The notes below the pieces were generated by a model. That model was given only the letters and a program-made list of their open reading frames with translations. It made no database searches and was not told where the DNA came from. Positions 1 through 10,582 of a stretch of 64,000 bases of DNA are shown one piece after another. Position numbers and translations under genes: made by a program. Numbering within the stretch: the first letter of the stretch is position 1; each line of letters opens with the position of its first letter. Location of the stretch: contig NZ_CP047211.1 of NCBI RefSeq assembly GCF_030408795.1, positions 806,001-870,000 on the forward strand, written 5' to 3'. Source of the DNA: Corynebacterium hansenii (GTDB lineage: Bacteria > Actinomycetota > Actinomycetes > Mycobacteriales > Mycobacteriaceae).

Positions 1-386
1 ACCTGATCCGCTTCGGGCTCATCCCGGAGTTCATCGGCCGTCTGCCGGTCATCGCGTCGGTGACGAACCTCGATGAGGATGCACTGGTGCGCGTGCTCAC
101 GGAGCCGCGCAATTCGCTGGTCCGCCAGTATGAGCGCCTTTTCGAGATGGACGGCGTGGAGCTGCGCATCGACGACGACGCGCTGCATGCCATCGCGGCG
201 AAGGCCATCGAGCGCAAGACCGGTGCCCGCGGACTGCGCGGCATCATGGAGGAGATCCTGGTTCCGGTCATGTTCGACGTGCCGGACCGCGATGACATCG
301 CGCAGGTGATCATCCACCGGGGGTGCGTCACCGACGGCGACGCCCCGGAGTTGGTGCTCGCGGAGCCCGACGAGCGCAGCGCGTAG
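1..386 (+). CDS. clpX: ATP-dependent Clp protease ATP-binding subunit ClpX, C-terminal part
   Basis: This is the 3' end of clpX, cut by the window edge and read in frame from base 3. ClpX is the AAA+ unfoldase that feeds substrates to ClpP in the cytoplasm. The visible 127 residues begin with [20 protein letters not shown], the sensor/arginine-finger region of the large AAA+ domain. They continue through the small C-terminal D2 domain, with the [16 protein letters not shown] stretch typical of ClpX. The stop is TAG at 384-386. A GC-rich inverted repeat follows. The family assignment is secure; only the N-terminus is missing. Confidence 0.95.
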   Translation, partial: LIRFGLIPEFIGRLPVIASVTNLDEDALVRVLTEPRNSLVRQYERLFEMDGVELRIDDDALHAIAAKAIERKTGARGLRGIMEEILVPVMFDVPDRDDIAQVIIHRGCVTDGDAPELVLAEPDERSA

Positions 387-408
387 ACCTTGCCCGCGGC
401 CGCCGCTT

Positions 409-467
409 GACGACGGCCCGCGCGGAATCGGCCCGGCCTCCACATCGCGTGGGGCCGGGCCGTCGTC
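409..467 (+). terminator. inverted repeat after clpX, probable terminator
   Basis: GACGACGGCCCG at 409-420 pairs perfectly with CGGGCCGTCGTC at 456-467, and the enclosed bases can also pair. It lies 22 bases after the clpX stop. No U-tract follows, as is common for actinobacterial terminators. The left arm contains one copy (405-415) of the dispersed GCTTNRCGACG motif. Confidence 0.5.
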
Positions 468-530
468 TGCTCACGGCCGTCGTCTGCTCCGGGCCGCCGT
501 CGGCTCGAGTGCTTCGCCGGCTAGGCGCAG

Positions 531-621
531 TCGTGTCAAATGATCGACGCTTCCGCGTAGCACTTGTGACCACCTGCGTGTTTGTGGCGAGCGTGGGATG
601 AGCGTTGATCAAATGACACGA
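531..621 (-). repeat. 91-bp palindromic-ended dispersed repeat, copy 1
   Basis: The element begins TCGTGTCAAATGATCGACGC and ends with its imperfect reverse complement (GCGTTGATCAAATGACACGA). On the minus strand it aligns along its whole length with two elements at 57150-57240 and 57401-57491, including the shared core CGCAGGTGGTCA. All three are exactly 91 bp. It is intergenic, between clpX and the TetR gene. Confidence 0.8.
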
Positions 622-881
622 GCCCATCGCGGCCGGCCCAGGGTGAAGCGGCCGCATCCGGCGCAGGTCGTTTGCGCAGGTCGGGGCCACGGGCGCAGGT
701 CGCCTACGCGGCTCGGGATCGTCGCCGAGAGGTGTGCGGTGTTGCTGGTCGACCACGCGGACTGGGTCGACATATGGTGCTGGTCGACCAGGCGAACGGG
801 GTCGACAAGTGGTGCTGGTCGCCTACGCGGGTGGGGGAACAGGTGGCGCGAGTCGCCTACGCGGGCGGGAACTCCGCCGGC
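622..881. other. gene-free stretch with degenerate 35-bp tandem units
   Basis: No convincing gene is seen. Around 741-830 a unit of about 35 bp starting GCTGGTCGACCA is repeated two to two and a half times. The phrase GTCGCCTACGCGG recurs near 699, 820 and 852. Short open frames here have no recognisable product and look like chance reading of the repeats. The region is downstream of both flanking genes. Confidence 0.5.
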
Positions 882-1670
882 CTATTCCTGGCCCTCGTCG
901 TACATGTCGGTGAACTGCGGCGCGACGTCGCCTTCGGCGCGTTCGTCGAGGATCGCCGGGGAGTCGTCGGCGTAAACCTCGTCGACCAGGCGCGGCTCGA
1001 CCTTCCGCCGCGGGGTGGTGGTGACGTACGACGTCCCGTGCTGCCACGTGGTGGTCGCGGTGAGGAAGCCGGTCACGGCGTCACGGGCCATCTCGCGCAG
1101 GCGGTCGATGAGCGTCTCCGACGTCAGCTCCAGGCTGTAGAGGTTGTCGAAGGTGCGCTCGTTGAGCGTCGGGAACTGCGCCATCGACGCGACGATGTAG
1201 TAGATGTCCAGCGCGGACACGTCGGTGCGGAACGCGCCGTAGTCGCGGCCGAGCAGCAGCACGCGGTCGAACTCGAGCACGATGGGGGACTGCTCCGCCA
1301 GGGCCGAAGACTCTTCGAGGGGGAGCACCGGGTGCATGTTCTCCTGGGCGATGAAGCGCACCGCCGAGGGGTTGTTCGCGAAGCAGTCGAAGATGACGCC
1401 GACGACGTGGCGGAGGACGTCCACGGGGACCTCGGAGTCGACGCGCAGGTCCTCCGGGTCGGGGCGCAGGAGGCTCAGCACGTAGTTCATGGTCGTGCGG
1501 TAGAGCCCCATCTTGTCGCCGCAGTGGTAGTGCAGCATGCGCTTGGAGACGCCGGACGACGACGAGATGGCGTCGAGGCGTGCATCGGCGTACCCCTTCG
1601 CGGTGAATTCACCGAGCGCCGCCTCGAGGACGGCGTGGGGGATCGCGTCGGTGCTGCCTGAGGCCTTCAT
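882..1670 (-). CDS. TetR-family transcriptional regulator
   Basis: This 262-aa protein has an N-terminal TetR helix-turn-helix (about residues 8-55): AVLEAALGEFTAKGYADARLDAI followed by the SGVSKRMLHYHCGDKMGLY recognition segment. A long helical ligand/dimer domain follows. The start is ATG at 1670, with AAAGG about 8 bases upstream. An upstream extension to 1784 is possible in frame, but it would add a Pro-rich stretch before the HTH. The gene is divergent from mdh, and a TetR gene next to mdh is also found in C. glutamicum. The 218-bp shared upstream region would be the natural operator site. The acidic C-terminal tail ending DMYDEGQE is unusual. The ligand is unknown. Confidence 0.85.
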   Translation of the reverse strand: MKASGSTDAIPHAVLEAALGEFTAKGYADARLDAISSSSGVSKRMLHYHCGDKMGLYRTTMNYVLSLLRPDPEDLRVDSEVPVDVLRHVVGVIFDCFANNPSAVRFIAQENMHPVLPLEESSALAEQSPIVLEFDRVLLLGRDYGAFRTDVSALDIYYIVASMAQFPTLNERTFDNLYSLELTSETLIDRLREMARDAVTGFLTATTTWQHGTSYVTTTPRRKVEPRLVDEVYADDSPAILDERAEGDVAPQFTDMYDEGQE

Positions 1671-1711
1671 GTATCGCCTTTCCGGGGATTCGGGTGGTGT
1701 CCCGTCTGTGA

Positions 1712-2872
<1,161 letters not shown>

Positions 2873-2907
2873 CCGGCGCACCGCGGGGCCGGGCGCACCG
2901 GCCCGGG

Positions 2908-2947
2908 AGGGGGCGTCGCAAAGCATTTCGCTTTGCGACGTCCCCTC
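2908..2947 (+). terminator. hairpin terminator after mdh built from an inverted motif pair
   Basis: GTCGCAAAGC (2915-2924) and GCTTTGCGAC (2930-2939) form a perfect 10-bp stem around the 5-base loop ATTTC. G-rich and C-rich flanks extend the stem with one mismatch. No U-tract is present. Both arms are copies of the dispersed CGTCGYNAAGC motif seen throughout the window. A probable terminator for mdh. Confidence 0.7.
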
Positions 2948-3018
2948 CGCCGTTCCCGTGCGACCAGGGACGGACGTGGTGGGCGGCGCGGTCCGGCCGA
3001 CCCTCTAGACTGTCCGAC

Positions 3019-5754
3019 GTGACCAACGCCGAGAATCTTCCGAACCGCGCCGACAATCTGCCGAAGTCGTGGAACCCCTCCGAGGTGGAGGCGGATCTCT
3101 ACCAGGGCTGGGTGGATGCCGGGTACTTCACCGCCGACGCCGGCAGCGACAAGCCGGCGTATTCGATCGTGCTGCCGCCGCCGAACGTGACCGGCCAGCT
3201 GCACATGGGCCACGCGCTCGACCACACGCTGATGGACGCCCTCGCCCGCCGCAAGCGGATGCAGGGGTTCGAGGTGCTGTGGCTGCCGGGCATGGACCAC
3301 GCGGGCATCGCCACGCAGACGAAGGTCGAGGCGCAGCTGAAGGAGTCCGAGGGCAAGGACCGGTTCGACTACGGGCGCGAGGAGTTCATCGAGCGCGTCT
3401 GGGAGTGGAAGAAGGAGTACGGCGGCGTCATCGGCGGCCAGATGCGGCAGATCGGCGATTCGGTCGACTGGTCGCGCGAGCGCTTCACGCTTGACGACGG
3501 CCTGTCGCGGGCGGTGCAGACGATCTTCAAGGAGCTGTTCGACCGCGGCCTGATCTACCGTGCCAAGCGCATGGTCAACTGGTCGCCGGTGCTGCAGACC
3601 GCGATCTCCGACATCGAGGTCAAGTACGAGGATCGCGACGGCGAGCTGGTGTCCTTCCGCTACGGCGACGGGGAGGATTCGATCGTGGTGGCCACCACGC
3701 GCGTCGAGACGATGCTCGGCGACGTCGCGGTGGCCGTCCACCCGGAGGACGAGCGGCACACGGCGCTGGTGGGCAAGACCCTGCCGCACCCGTTCCGCGA
3801 CGACCTGACGCTGACGGTCATCGCCGACGATTACGTGGACCCGGAGTTCGGCTCCGGCGCGGTGAAGATCACCCCCGCCCACGACCCCAACGACTTCGCC
3901 ATGGGCCAGCGCCACGACCTGGACATGCCGGAGGTCATCGACGCCACCGGAACCATCGCCGGCACCGGCACCCGCTTCGACGGCATGGACCGCTTCGAGG
4001 CTCGGAAGGCCGTGACGGAGGCGCTTCGGGAGCAGGGGCGCATCGTCAAGGAGGTCCGCCCGTACGTCCACTCGGTGGGCCACTCGGAGCGCTCCGGCGA
4101 GGTCATCGAGCCGCGCCTGTCCGAGCAGTGGTGGGTGAAGGTCGACGAGTTGGCGAAGATGGCCGGCGACGCCGTCCGCGAGGGCGACACCGTCATCCAC
4201 CCGGCGTCGCAGGAGCCGCGCTGGTTCGACTGGGTCGACGACATGCACGACTGGTGCATCTCGCGCCAGCTCTGGTGGGGCCACCGCATCCCGATCTGGT
4301 ACGGGCCGGAGGGCGAGATCGTCTGCGTCGGGCCGGATGACCCGGAGCCGACCGGCGAGGGCTGGACGCAGGACCCCGACGTGCTGGACACGTGGTTCTC
4401 GTCGGCGCTGTGGCCGTTCTCCACGATGGGCTGGCCGGAGGCCACCCCGGAGCTGGCCAAGTTCTACCCGACGTCCGTGCTGGTCACGGGCTACGACATC
4501 CTGTTCTTCTGGGTCGCGCGCATGATGATGTTCTCGACCTTCGCCGCCACCCTGCCGAACTCGCCGCTGGGTGAGGGCGCCGGCGGCCGCCCGCAGATCC
4601 CGTTCACCGACGTGTTCCTGCACGGCCTGGTGCGCGACGAGCAGGGCCGCAAGATGTCCAAGTCCCTGGGCAACGGCATCGACCCGCTGGACTGGGTGCG
4701 CGACTACGGCGCCGACGCACTGCGCTTCACCCTGGCCCGCGGCGCCAACCCCGGCTCCGACCTGCCGGTGGGCGAGGATTCGGCGCAGAGCTCGCGCAAC
4801 TTCGCCACCAAGCTGTTCAACGCGACCCGCTTCGCGCTGATGAACGGCGCCCGCGTCGGAGGCCTGCCGCCGCGCGAGACGCTGACGGACACCGACCGGT
4901 GGATCCTCGACCGCCTGGAGCAGGTCCGCGCCGACGTCGACGGTGCGCTGGACAAGTACGAGTTCGCCAAGGCCAACGAGGCCCTGTACCACTTCGCGTG
5001 GGACGAGTTCTGCGACTGGTACCTGGAGATGTCCAAGGTGGACTTCCCGCGCCTGGCCGAGGGCGAGGAGCCGACGGCCGAGCAGGCCGCACGCTCCGAG
5101 TCGACGCGCCTGGTGCTGGGTCACGTGCTGGACACTCTGCTGCGCCTGCTGCACCCGACGATCCCGTTCGTCACCGAGGTGCTGTGGAAGGCCCTGACCG
5201 ACGGCGACGAGGGCACGCCCGAGTCGCTGGTCATCGCGTCGTGGCCGGAGGCGGGCGCGGCCAACGGCGGCGCCGAGGCCGATGCCGACGCGGCGCGCCG
5301 CATCGACGACGCCCAGAAGCTGGTCACCGAGGTGCGCCGCTTCCGCTCCGACCAGGGCGTGAAGCCGTCGCAGCGCGTGCCCGCGCGCTTCGACGCGGCC
5401 GCGGCCGATCTGGCGGCGCAGGAGGGCATCGTCCGTTCGCTGGCGCGGCTGGAGACCCCGGAGGAGGGCTTCACGGCCACCGCCTCCATCGAGGTCCGCC
5501 TGTCGACGGCGACCGTCACCGTCGAGCTGGACACCTCCGGCACCGTCGACGTCGCCGCCGAGCGCAAGCGCCTGGAGAAGGACCTCGCCGTCGCCGAGAA
5601 GGAGCTGGCCGGCACCGAGAAGAAGCTGGGCAACGAGTCCTTCCTGGCGAAGGCCCCGGATGCCGTGGTGGACAAGATCCGCACCCGCAACAAGGTGGCG
5701 CGCGAGGAGATCGAGCGCATCACCGCCCGCCTGGAGGGACTGCCGAAGGCATGA
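3019..5754 (+). CDS. valS: valine--tRNA ligase
   Basis: This 911-aa class I aminoacyl-tRNA synthetase charges tRNA-Val. The HIGH signature is HMGH at residues 62-65 within [17 protein letters not shown]. The KMSKS loop is at 545-549 ([11 protein letters not shown]). Between them lies the editing domain with [19 protein letters not shown]. The C-terminal coiled-coil tRNA arm (about 845-911, rich in Lys/Glu) is present. The start is GTG at 3019. A -10-like TAGACT lies 7 bases before it with no Shine-Dalgarno, suggesting a leaderless mRNA. Length is normal. The stop overlaps the folC start (ATGA), so the two are probably co-translated. Confidence 0.97.
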   Translation: MTNAENLPNRADNLPKSWNPSEVEADLYQGWVDAGYFTADAGSDKPAYSIVLPPPNVTGQLHMGHALDHTLMDALARRKRMQGFEVLWLPGMDHAGIATQTKVEAQLKESEGKDRFDYGREEFIERVWEWKKEYGGVIGGQMRQIGDSVDWSRERFTLDDGLSRAVQTIFKELFDRGLIYRAKRMVNWSPVLQTAISDIEVKYEDRDGELVSFRYGDGEDSIVVATTRVETMLGDVAVAVHPEDERHTALVGKTLPHPFRDDLTLTVIADDYVDPEFGSGAVKITPAHDPNDFAMGQRHDLDMPEVIDATGTIAGTGTRFDGMDRFEARKAVTEALREQGRIVKEVRPYVHSVGHSERSGEVIEPRLSEQWWVKVDELAKMAGDAVREGDTVIHPASQEPRWFDWVDDMHDWCISRQLWWGHRIPIWYGPEGEIVCVGPDDPEPTGEGWTQDPDVLDTWFSSALWPFSTMGWPEATPELAKFYPTSVLVTGYDILFFWVARMMMFSTFAATLPNSPLGEGAGGRPQIPFTDVFLHGLVRDEQGRKMSKSLGNGIDPLDWVRDYGADALRFTLARGANPGSDLPVGEDSAQSSRNFATKLFNATRFALMNGARVGGLPPRETLTDTDRWILDRLEQVRADVDGALDKYEFAKANEALYHFAWDEFCDWYLEMSKVDFPRLAEGEEPTAEQAARSESTRLVLGHVLDTLLRLLHPTIPFVTEVLWKALTDGDEGTPESLVIASWPEAGAANGGAEADADAARRIDDAQKLVTEVRRFRSDQGVKPSQRVPARFDAAAADLAAQEGIVRSLARLETPEEGFTATASIEVRLSTATVTVELDTSGTVDVAAERKRLEKDLAVAEKELAGTEKKLGNESFLAKAPDAVVDKIRTRNKVAREEIERITARLEGLPKA

Positions 5755-7577
5755 CCGAGCGCAACGACGCCACGGGCGGCGGCCGCGACCGCGCCGCCGG
5801 CAGAGACGACGAGATCCGCCTGATCCTCGATGACCTCGCCCCGGCCGACCAGCCGGAGGCGGGCGCGGACGGGGACGGCGCGGAAGGCTCGGCCGGCGAG
5901 CCCCTGGAGCTTTCCGACGACGACGGCTTCGATCCGGCCACCGCGCAGATCGTGGAGGACACCGAGCCCCGCGAGCTGGCGGCGACGCTGTCCGGCGGCA
6001 CCACCGACGAGTCCTCTCCGACCGCCGACGGCATCGCCGCGGCGGAGGAGGAGCGCGACGGGGGCGCGGACGCGGACCTTCTGGGCCGCTTCGGCGCCGT
6101 GTCGATGGATGAGGAGGGCCTGAGCCTGCCCGTCGACGTCGACCAGCCGGTCAACGCCCCGGCGCCGATGGAAATCACCCAGGAGGATCTCGCCGAGCTC
6201 GCCGCCGTCGAGGCCGAGCTGGACACCCGGTGGCCGGAGACGAAGATCGACCCGACGCTGGAGCGCATGGAAAAGCTCATGGACCTGCTCGGCAACCCCG
6301 AGCGGTCCGCGCCGGTGATCCACGTCGCCGGCACCAACGGCAAGACGTCGACGGTGCGCATGATCGAGTCGCTGGTCCGCGCCCTGGGCCGCCGCACCGG
6401 GCGCACCACCAGCCCGCACCTGCAATTGGCCACCGAGCGCATCGCCGTCGACGGCGCCCCGCTGCACCCGCGCGACTACGTGCGCATCTGGCGCGAGATC
6501 GAGCCCTACGTGGAGCTCGTCGACGCCGCGTCGGAGGCCGAGGGCGGCCCGCGGATGTCCAAGTTCGAGGTGCTCACGGCCATGGCCTACGCGGCCTTCG
6601 CCGATGCCCCGGTCGACGTCGCGGTCGTCGAGGTCGGCATGGGCGGCACGTGGGACGCCACCAACGTCGCCGACGCCGACGTCGCCGTGGTGTGCCCGGT
6701 CGGCCTCGACCACACCGACTACCTGGGCGACACGTTGGCGGAGATCGCGGGGGAGAAGGCGGGCATCATCAAGTCCCGCTGGAACGCCGGGGATCTGCTG
6801 GCGCCGCCGGACAACGTGGCCGTCATCGCGGAGCAGGCCCCGGAGGCCATGGAGGTCCTGCTGGCCCGCGCCGTCGAGTGCGATGCCGCGGTGGCCCGCG
6901 CCGGCTCCGAGTACGGCGTCGTCGCGCACACCCTGGCCGTGGGCGGGCAGAACCTCACGCTGCGCGGCCTGGCCGGCGAGTACGAGGACATCCACCTGCC
7001 GCTGCACGGCGCGCACCAGGCCCGCAACGCGGCGACCGCCCTGGCGGCCGTCGAGACCTTCTTCGGCGCCGGCCCCGGCCGTCCCCTGAGCATCGACGCG
7101 GTCCGCGAGGGCTTTGCGACGGTGACCTCGCCCGGCCGCCTCGAGCGAGTCCGGTCCACGCCGACGGTGTTCGTCGACGCCGCGCACAACCCCCATGGGG
7201 CCCGGGCGCTGCGTGAGGCACTGACGGCGGAGTTCGACTTCCGCAAGGTCGTCGGCGTGGTCGCGGTGCTCGGCGACAAGGACGCCCGCGGCATCCTCGA
7301 AGAGCTGGAACCCTACTTCGAGGAGCTCGTCGTCACGCAGAATTCGTCGCCGCGCGCCCTGCACGTCGATGATCTGGCCGAGCTCGCCGAGCAGATCTAC
7401 GGCGAGGAACGCATCCACCGCATCGACACGCTGCCCTCGGCGGTCGAGCTGGCCGTCGCGCTGGCGGAGGAGACCGACTCCGGCGACGGCATCGTCAGCG
7501 GCTCGGGCGTGGTGGTCACCGGTTCGGTGGTCACCGCCGGAGAGGCGCGCACCCTGTTCGGAAAGGACCCCCAATGA
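5751..7577 (+). CDS. folC: folylpolyglutamate synthase / dihydrofolate synthase, with acidic N-terminal extension
   Basis: FolC adds glutamate to dihydropteroate and folates. The Mur-ligase-like core starts near residue 140 ([19 protein letters not shown]). It carries the P-loop GTNGKTST at 194-201, then [30 protein letters not shown] and EKAGIIK, and the C-terminal ligase domain with [13 protein letters not shown]. The protein is 608 aa; the extra length is an N-terminal stretch of about 139 residues, very rich in Asp, Glu, Ala and Gly and without a recognised domain. The start at 5751 overlaps the valS stop (ATGA). An internal ATG at 6168 would give a standard-length enzyme but has no visible ribosome site. 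The stop overlaps the next gene's start. Confidence 0.93.
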   Translation: MTERNDATGGGRDRAAGRDDEIRLILDDLAPADQPEAGADGDGAEGSAGEPLELSDDDGFDPATAQIVEDTEPRELAATLSGGTTDESSPTADGIAAAEEERDGGADADLLGRFGAVSMDEEGLSLPVDVDQPVNAPAPMEITQEDLAELAAVEAELDTRWPETKIDPTLERMEKLMDLLGNPERSAPVIHVAGTNGKTSTVRMIESLVRALGRRTGRTTSPHLQLATERIAVDGAPLHPRDYVRIWREIEPYVELVDAASEAEGGPRMSKFEVLTAMAYAAFADAPVDVAVVEVGMGGTWDATNVADADVAVVCPVGLDHTDYLGDTLAEIAGEKAGIIKSRWNAGDLLAPPDNVAVIAEQAPEAMEVLLARAVECDAAVARAGSEYGVVAHTLAVGGQNLTLRGLAGEYEDIHLPLHGAHQARNAATALAAVETFFGAGPGRPLSIDAVREGFATVTSPGRLERVRSTPTVFVDAAHNPHGARALREALTAEFDFRKVVGVVAVLGDKDARGILEELEPYFEELVVTQNSSPRALHVDDLAELAEQIYGEERIHRIDTLPSAVELAVALAEETDSGDGIVSGSGVVVTGSVVTAGEARTLFGKDPQ

Positions 7578-8095
7578 CCGAGGATCGATCCACCGGCACG
7601 CCGGACGCGGGCGGCGCGGGCCGTCGTCACGCGGAAACGGACGAGGAGCTGCGGGCGTTCCGCGAGGGGCGCGACCTGTCCGACGGCGGCAAGTACGGCC
7701 CGCTGGGCGCGGGCCACGAGCCGGAGAAGGACCCGATGAAGGGGCTGCGCGGCGTCATGGCCGGCACCCTGATCATGCAGGCGATTTCCGTGTGGCTCGG
7801 GCTGACCGTCGTGGCGCGCGTCGACGGCGGCGGGCTGTTCGGGCCGACCGTCGCCATGTGGTACGTCGGGCTGCTGGGCCTGGCGCTGGCCGTGATGGCG
7901 TTCCTGCAGAAGAAGCCGTGGGCGCTGCCGGCGAACATCGTGCTGCAGGTCTTCGGCGTGCTGGCGATCCTGGTGCACTGGTCCATGGGGTTCGTGGGCA
8001 TCTTCTTCGCGCTGGTGTGGGCGTACATCCTGCATCTGCGCAAGAACCTCATCGCCCGCATGGAACGCGGGCTGCTGACCACGCAGCACCTGTAG
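7574..8095 (+). CDS. DUF4233 integral membrane protein
   Basis: This 173-aa protein has a charged N-terminus of about 55 residues and four predicted membrane segments: about 57-82 (LRGVMAGTLIMQAISVWLGL), 93-113, 117-135 and 137-155. It matches the actinobacterial DUF4233 family, which regularly sits between folC and ndk. It overlaps folC by ATGA, with AAAGGA upstream. Function is unknown. Placement suggests it is simply co-transcribed with valS-folC. The family call rests on context plus hydropathy. Confidence 0.8.
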   Translation: MTEDRSTGTPDAGGAGRRHAETDEELRAFREGRDLSDGGKYGPLGAGHEPEKDPMKGLRGVMAGTLIMQAISVWLGLTVVARVDGGGLFGPTVAMWYVGLLGLALAVMAFLQKKPWALPANIVLQVFGVLAILVHWSMGFVGIFFALVWAYILHLRKNLIARMERGLLTTQHL

Positions 8096-8143
8096 CGCAT
8101 TTTGCACACTGCGCCGGATGGACGCGGCCCCACGGGGCGGCGG

Positions 8144-9748
8144 CTATCCGGCGTTTTTCATCGCCTCGTACGCGGCCAGCGCCGCCGCCCGCGACTCGCG
8201 CAGGTCGACGATCGGCGCGGGGTAGGCGGGCGTGCCGTATTCCGGAACCCACCGGCGGATGTAGGCGGCCGTGGAATCGTAACGACGGGCCTGCGTTTCC
8301 GGGTTGAAGATGCGGAAGTAGGGCGCGGCGTCGTCGCCGCAGCCCGCGACCCACTGCCAGTTGAACGGGTTGCTGGCCTCGTCGGCGTCGACGAGCCGAT
8401 CCCAGAACCACTCCTCGCCGTGGCGCCAATGGATGCCCAGGTTCTTGGTCAGGAGCGACCCCACGACCATGCGCACCCGGTTGTGCATGTGCCCGGTGGC
8501 CAGCAGCTCGCGCATGCCGGCGTCGACGAGGCCGAAGCCCGTGGTGCCGTTTCGCCAGGCCGCCAGGGCTTCGCGGAGGGCGTCGTCGCCTTCCGTGGAA
8601 TTGGTCGTGGCGTCGTCGCCATCCTCCGGCAGCCGCGCCCAGGGGAAGGCGTCGAATGCGGAGCGGGTGTTGGCGGTCTCGAGATTCGGCAGGTGGTGGC
8701 GGCGGTGCCAGGCGAAGTCGCGCCAGAGCAGTTCCCGCTGGAACGCCCGGCCATCGGCCGCGTCGATGCTCCCGGCGTCGACGGCCCCGGCGATGGCATC
8801 CCACGCCTGCCGCGGGCTGATCTCGCCGAAGCGCAGGTGCGGCGACAGGCGGCTGGTGGCGTCGAGGGCCATGTAATCGCGGCCGGTGGCGTAGCGGTGC
8901 TCGAGGTCGGCTGTGGACTGGCGGCGATCGGACGGGGTGGGGCCTTCCCCGAGGCGCTCGATGAATGCGGCGAGACGTTCGTGCGCGCCCGCTTCTCCCG
9001 GCGTCCAATATCGGTGGAAATCGGCGGATTGGTTCGGGGCGGGGTTCTCGGGGCCTCCGGCAGTCAGCTCCAGTGCATCGATGGCGGCATGGGTGGCGCG
9101 CAGTTGCCCGCCGGAGACCCCGCGCCCGCCCGGCCGCGGACGTTCCTGCGTCGGGACGGCGACCACGCCCACATCCGGGTCGCCGTCGGGGCCAGCGCCA
9201 GGGTCGGTGTCCGGGTTGGCGCTCATGTCAGCGCCCAGCCTGTCGGCCGCGGCGCGGCTGAAGGGGGTGAAGACCTTGTACGGGCGGCCCTGCGCGGTGG
9301 CCACGTCACCGGGCTCGTTGAGCAGGTGTCCGGGGTGGGTGGATGCGTGGGGCAAGGCGGCCTCGATCTCGGCGTCGAGTGCGCGGGCTCCCGGTGCGTA
9401 ACGGCGGTGCCACGTGACGGCGATCGCGTCGAGGTCGGCGACCAATCGGGGCACGATGTCACGCGGGTCGCCGGCGGCGACGTGGAGTTCGATGCCCAGC
9501 CCGGCGAGGTCATCGGCGAGAACGTGGAGGCTGTGGTGGAGCCACCACTTCGCGGCAGCCCCGAGTGGGCGCGGGCCCGGGGGAGGGGAGCCGGGCGCGT
9601 CCGCCGACTCGCCGGCCGGGATTTCCTCCGCGATGTAGAGGCCGACGACGGGCCCGCATTCGGCGGCGCGGGCCAGTGCCGCGTGGTCGGTGGTGCGGAG
9701 GTCGTCGCGGAACCAGACCAGGGCCGGGCGGGGCGCGTCGTCGGTCAT
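8144..9748 (-). CDS. phr: deoxyribodipyrimidine photolyase (cryptochrome/photolyase family)
   Basis: This 534-aa flavoprotein would repair UV-induced cyclobutane pyrimidine dimers with blue light. The N-terminal Rossmann antenna domain starts ALVWFRDDLRTTDHAAL. The C-terminal FAD domain contains LSPHLRFGEISPRQAWDA, ELLWRDFAWHRRHHLPN, the conserved GMRELLATGHMHNRVRMV (GxxWM-like) and NPFNWQWVAGCGDDAAPYFRIFNP. This fits class I CPD photolyases of 450-530 aa. A Pro/Gly/Asp-rich linker between the domains makes it slightly long. The start ATG at 9748 is 7 bases from a -10-like TACCCT. It is divergent from ndk and converges on the DUF4233 gene. Confidence 0.93.
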   Translation of the reverse strand: MTDDAPRPALVWFRDDLRTTDHAALARAAECGPVVGLYIAEEIPAGESADAPGSPPPGPRPLGAAAKWWLHHSLHVLADDLAGLGIELHVAAGDPRDIVPRLVADLDAIAVTWHRRYAPGARALDAEIEAALPHASTHPGHLLNEPGDVATAQGRPYKVFTPFSRAAADRLGADMSANPDTDPGAGPDGDPDVGVVAVPTQERPRPGGRGVSGGQLRATHAAIDALELTAGGPENPAPNQSADFHRYWTPGEAGAHERLAAFIERLGEGPTPSDRRQSTADLEHRYATGRDYMALDATSRLSPHLRFGEISPRQAWDAIAGAVDAGSIDAADGRAFQRELLWRDFAWHRRHHLPNLETANTRSAFDAFPWARLPEDGDDATTNSTEGDDALREALAAWRNGTTGFGLVDAGMRELLATGHMHNRVRMVVGSLLTKNLGIHWRHGEEWFWDRLVDADEASNPFNWQWVAGCGDDAAPYFRIFNPETQARRYDSTAAYIRRWVPEYGTPAYPAPIVDLRESRAAALAAYEAMKNAG

Positions 9749-9869
9749 GGTGGCCAGGGTACGGCCGTGCGGTTCACTTCACCTCGCCCCCGGCGCGGCC
9801 GCCGGAGGGTGACCGGGGTCACTTGGCGCGGCTGCGCGCCCCGAGATGGCGCCAAGTATGCTTCCCTGC

Positions 9870-10280
9870 ATGACCGAACGCACTCTGATTCTGATCAAGC
9901 CCGATGGCGTCCGCCGCGGCCTCGTCGGCGAGGTCGTCTCCCGCATCGAGCGCAAGGGCCTGAAGCTCGTCGCCATGGACCTCCGCGTCGCCGACAAGGC
10001 CACCGCCGAGGAGCACTACGCCGAGCACAAGGAGCGCCCGTTCTACGGCGAGCTCGTCGACTTCATCACCTCCGCCCCGCTGGTCGCGGGCGTGGTCGAG
10101 GGCCCGAACGCCATCGCCGCGTGGCGTCAGCTGGCCGGCGGCACCAACCCGGTCGAGGCCGCCACCCCGGGTTCGATCCGCGGCGACTTCGCTCTCGAGG
10201 TCGCGGAGAACATCGTCCACGGCTCCGATTCGCCGGAGTCCGCCGAGCGCGAGATCGGCATCTGGTTCCCGAACCTCTGA
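9870..10280 (+). CDS. ndk: nucleoside diphosphate kinase
   Basis: This 136-aa enzyme transfers gamma-phosphate between nucleoside triphosphates and diphosphates. It begins [20 protein letters not shown]. It has the phosphohistidine signature [20 protein letters not shown] near the C-terminus, with the active-site His in NIVHGSD. Length is exactly that of the family. ATG at 9870 is chosen because it begins the conserved N-terminus. A TATGCT box just upstream and the lack of a ribosome site suggest leaderless expression; two further in-frame ATGs lie 12 and 24 bases upstream. A strong hairpin follows. Confidence 0.97.
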   Translation: MTERTLILIKPDGVRRGLVGEVVSRIERKGLKLVAMDLRVADKATAEEHYAEHKERPFYGELVDFITSAPLVAGVVEGPNAIAAWRQLAGGTNPVEAATPGSIRGDFALEVAENIVHGSDSPESAEREIGIWFPNL

Positions 10281-10316
10281 TCCTCGGTTGTCCCGCCGTT
10301 TCCCGGCGGTTGACCC

Positions 10317-10353
10317 ACCGGCTTCCCGCATTTTCCTGCGGGGAGCCGGTTTT
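10317..10353 (+). terminator. rho-independent terminator after ndk
   Basis: ACCGGCTTCCCGCA (10317-10330) pairs with TGCGGGGAGCCGGT (10337-10350), leaving a TTTTCC loop and a short TTT after the stem. It lies 37 bases after the ndk stop. Confidence 0.8.
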
Positions 10354-10582
10354 CGCGTTTCCGGGGTGCGCATGTGGCGGCGGTGATGGTTCGCGTGTGC
10401 GACAATGGCGGGCGTACGCCGCGTTCGCTCCGCGATTTACTGGAACGACGTTGACCGCAGAACGCCCGTGCGACCACAGAACTTGATCAAAAACGACGAT
10501 CGCCGCCGAGGCGGCCCCCGGATTCCGCGCCAGAACGCGCGGTCCGTGCGAGGGCCGGGCGGCTTGAGGAGAACCGCATATC
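10354..10582 (+). promoter_or_regulatory. leader region of rne with candidate promoter
   Basis: GACAAT at 10401-10406 is a plausible -10 box, and TTGACC near 10449 is a possible second -35. That leaves an untranslated leader of up to about 170 bases. RNase E genes in other bacteria are feedback-controlled through their 5' leader, so the length may matter; that is inference. The ribosome site GAGGAGA lies about 10 bases before the GTG start. Confidence 0.4.

Noticed and set aside
598-1661. Plus-strand frames across the TetR gene and the tandem repeats
   Set aside because: Arg/Gly/Val-rich products without domains; the region is explained by the TetR gene and repeats.
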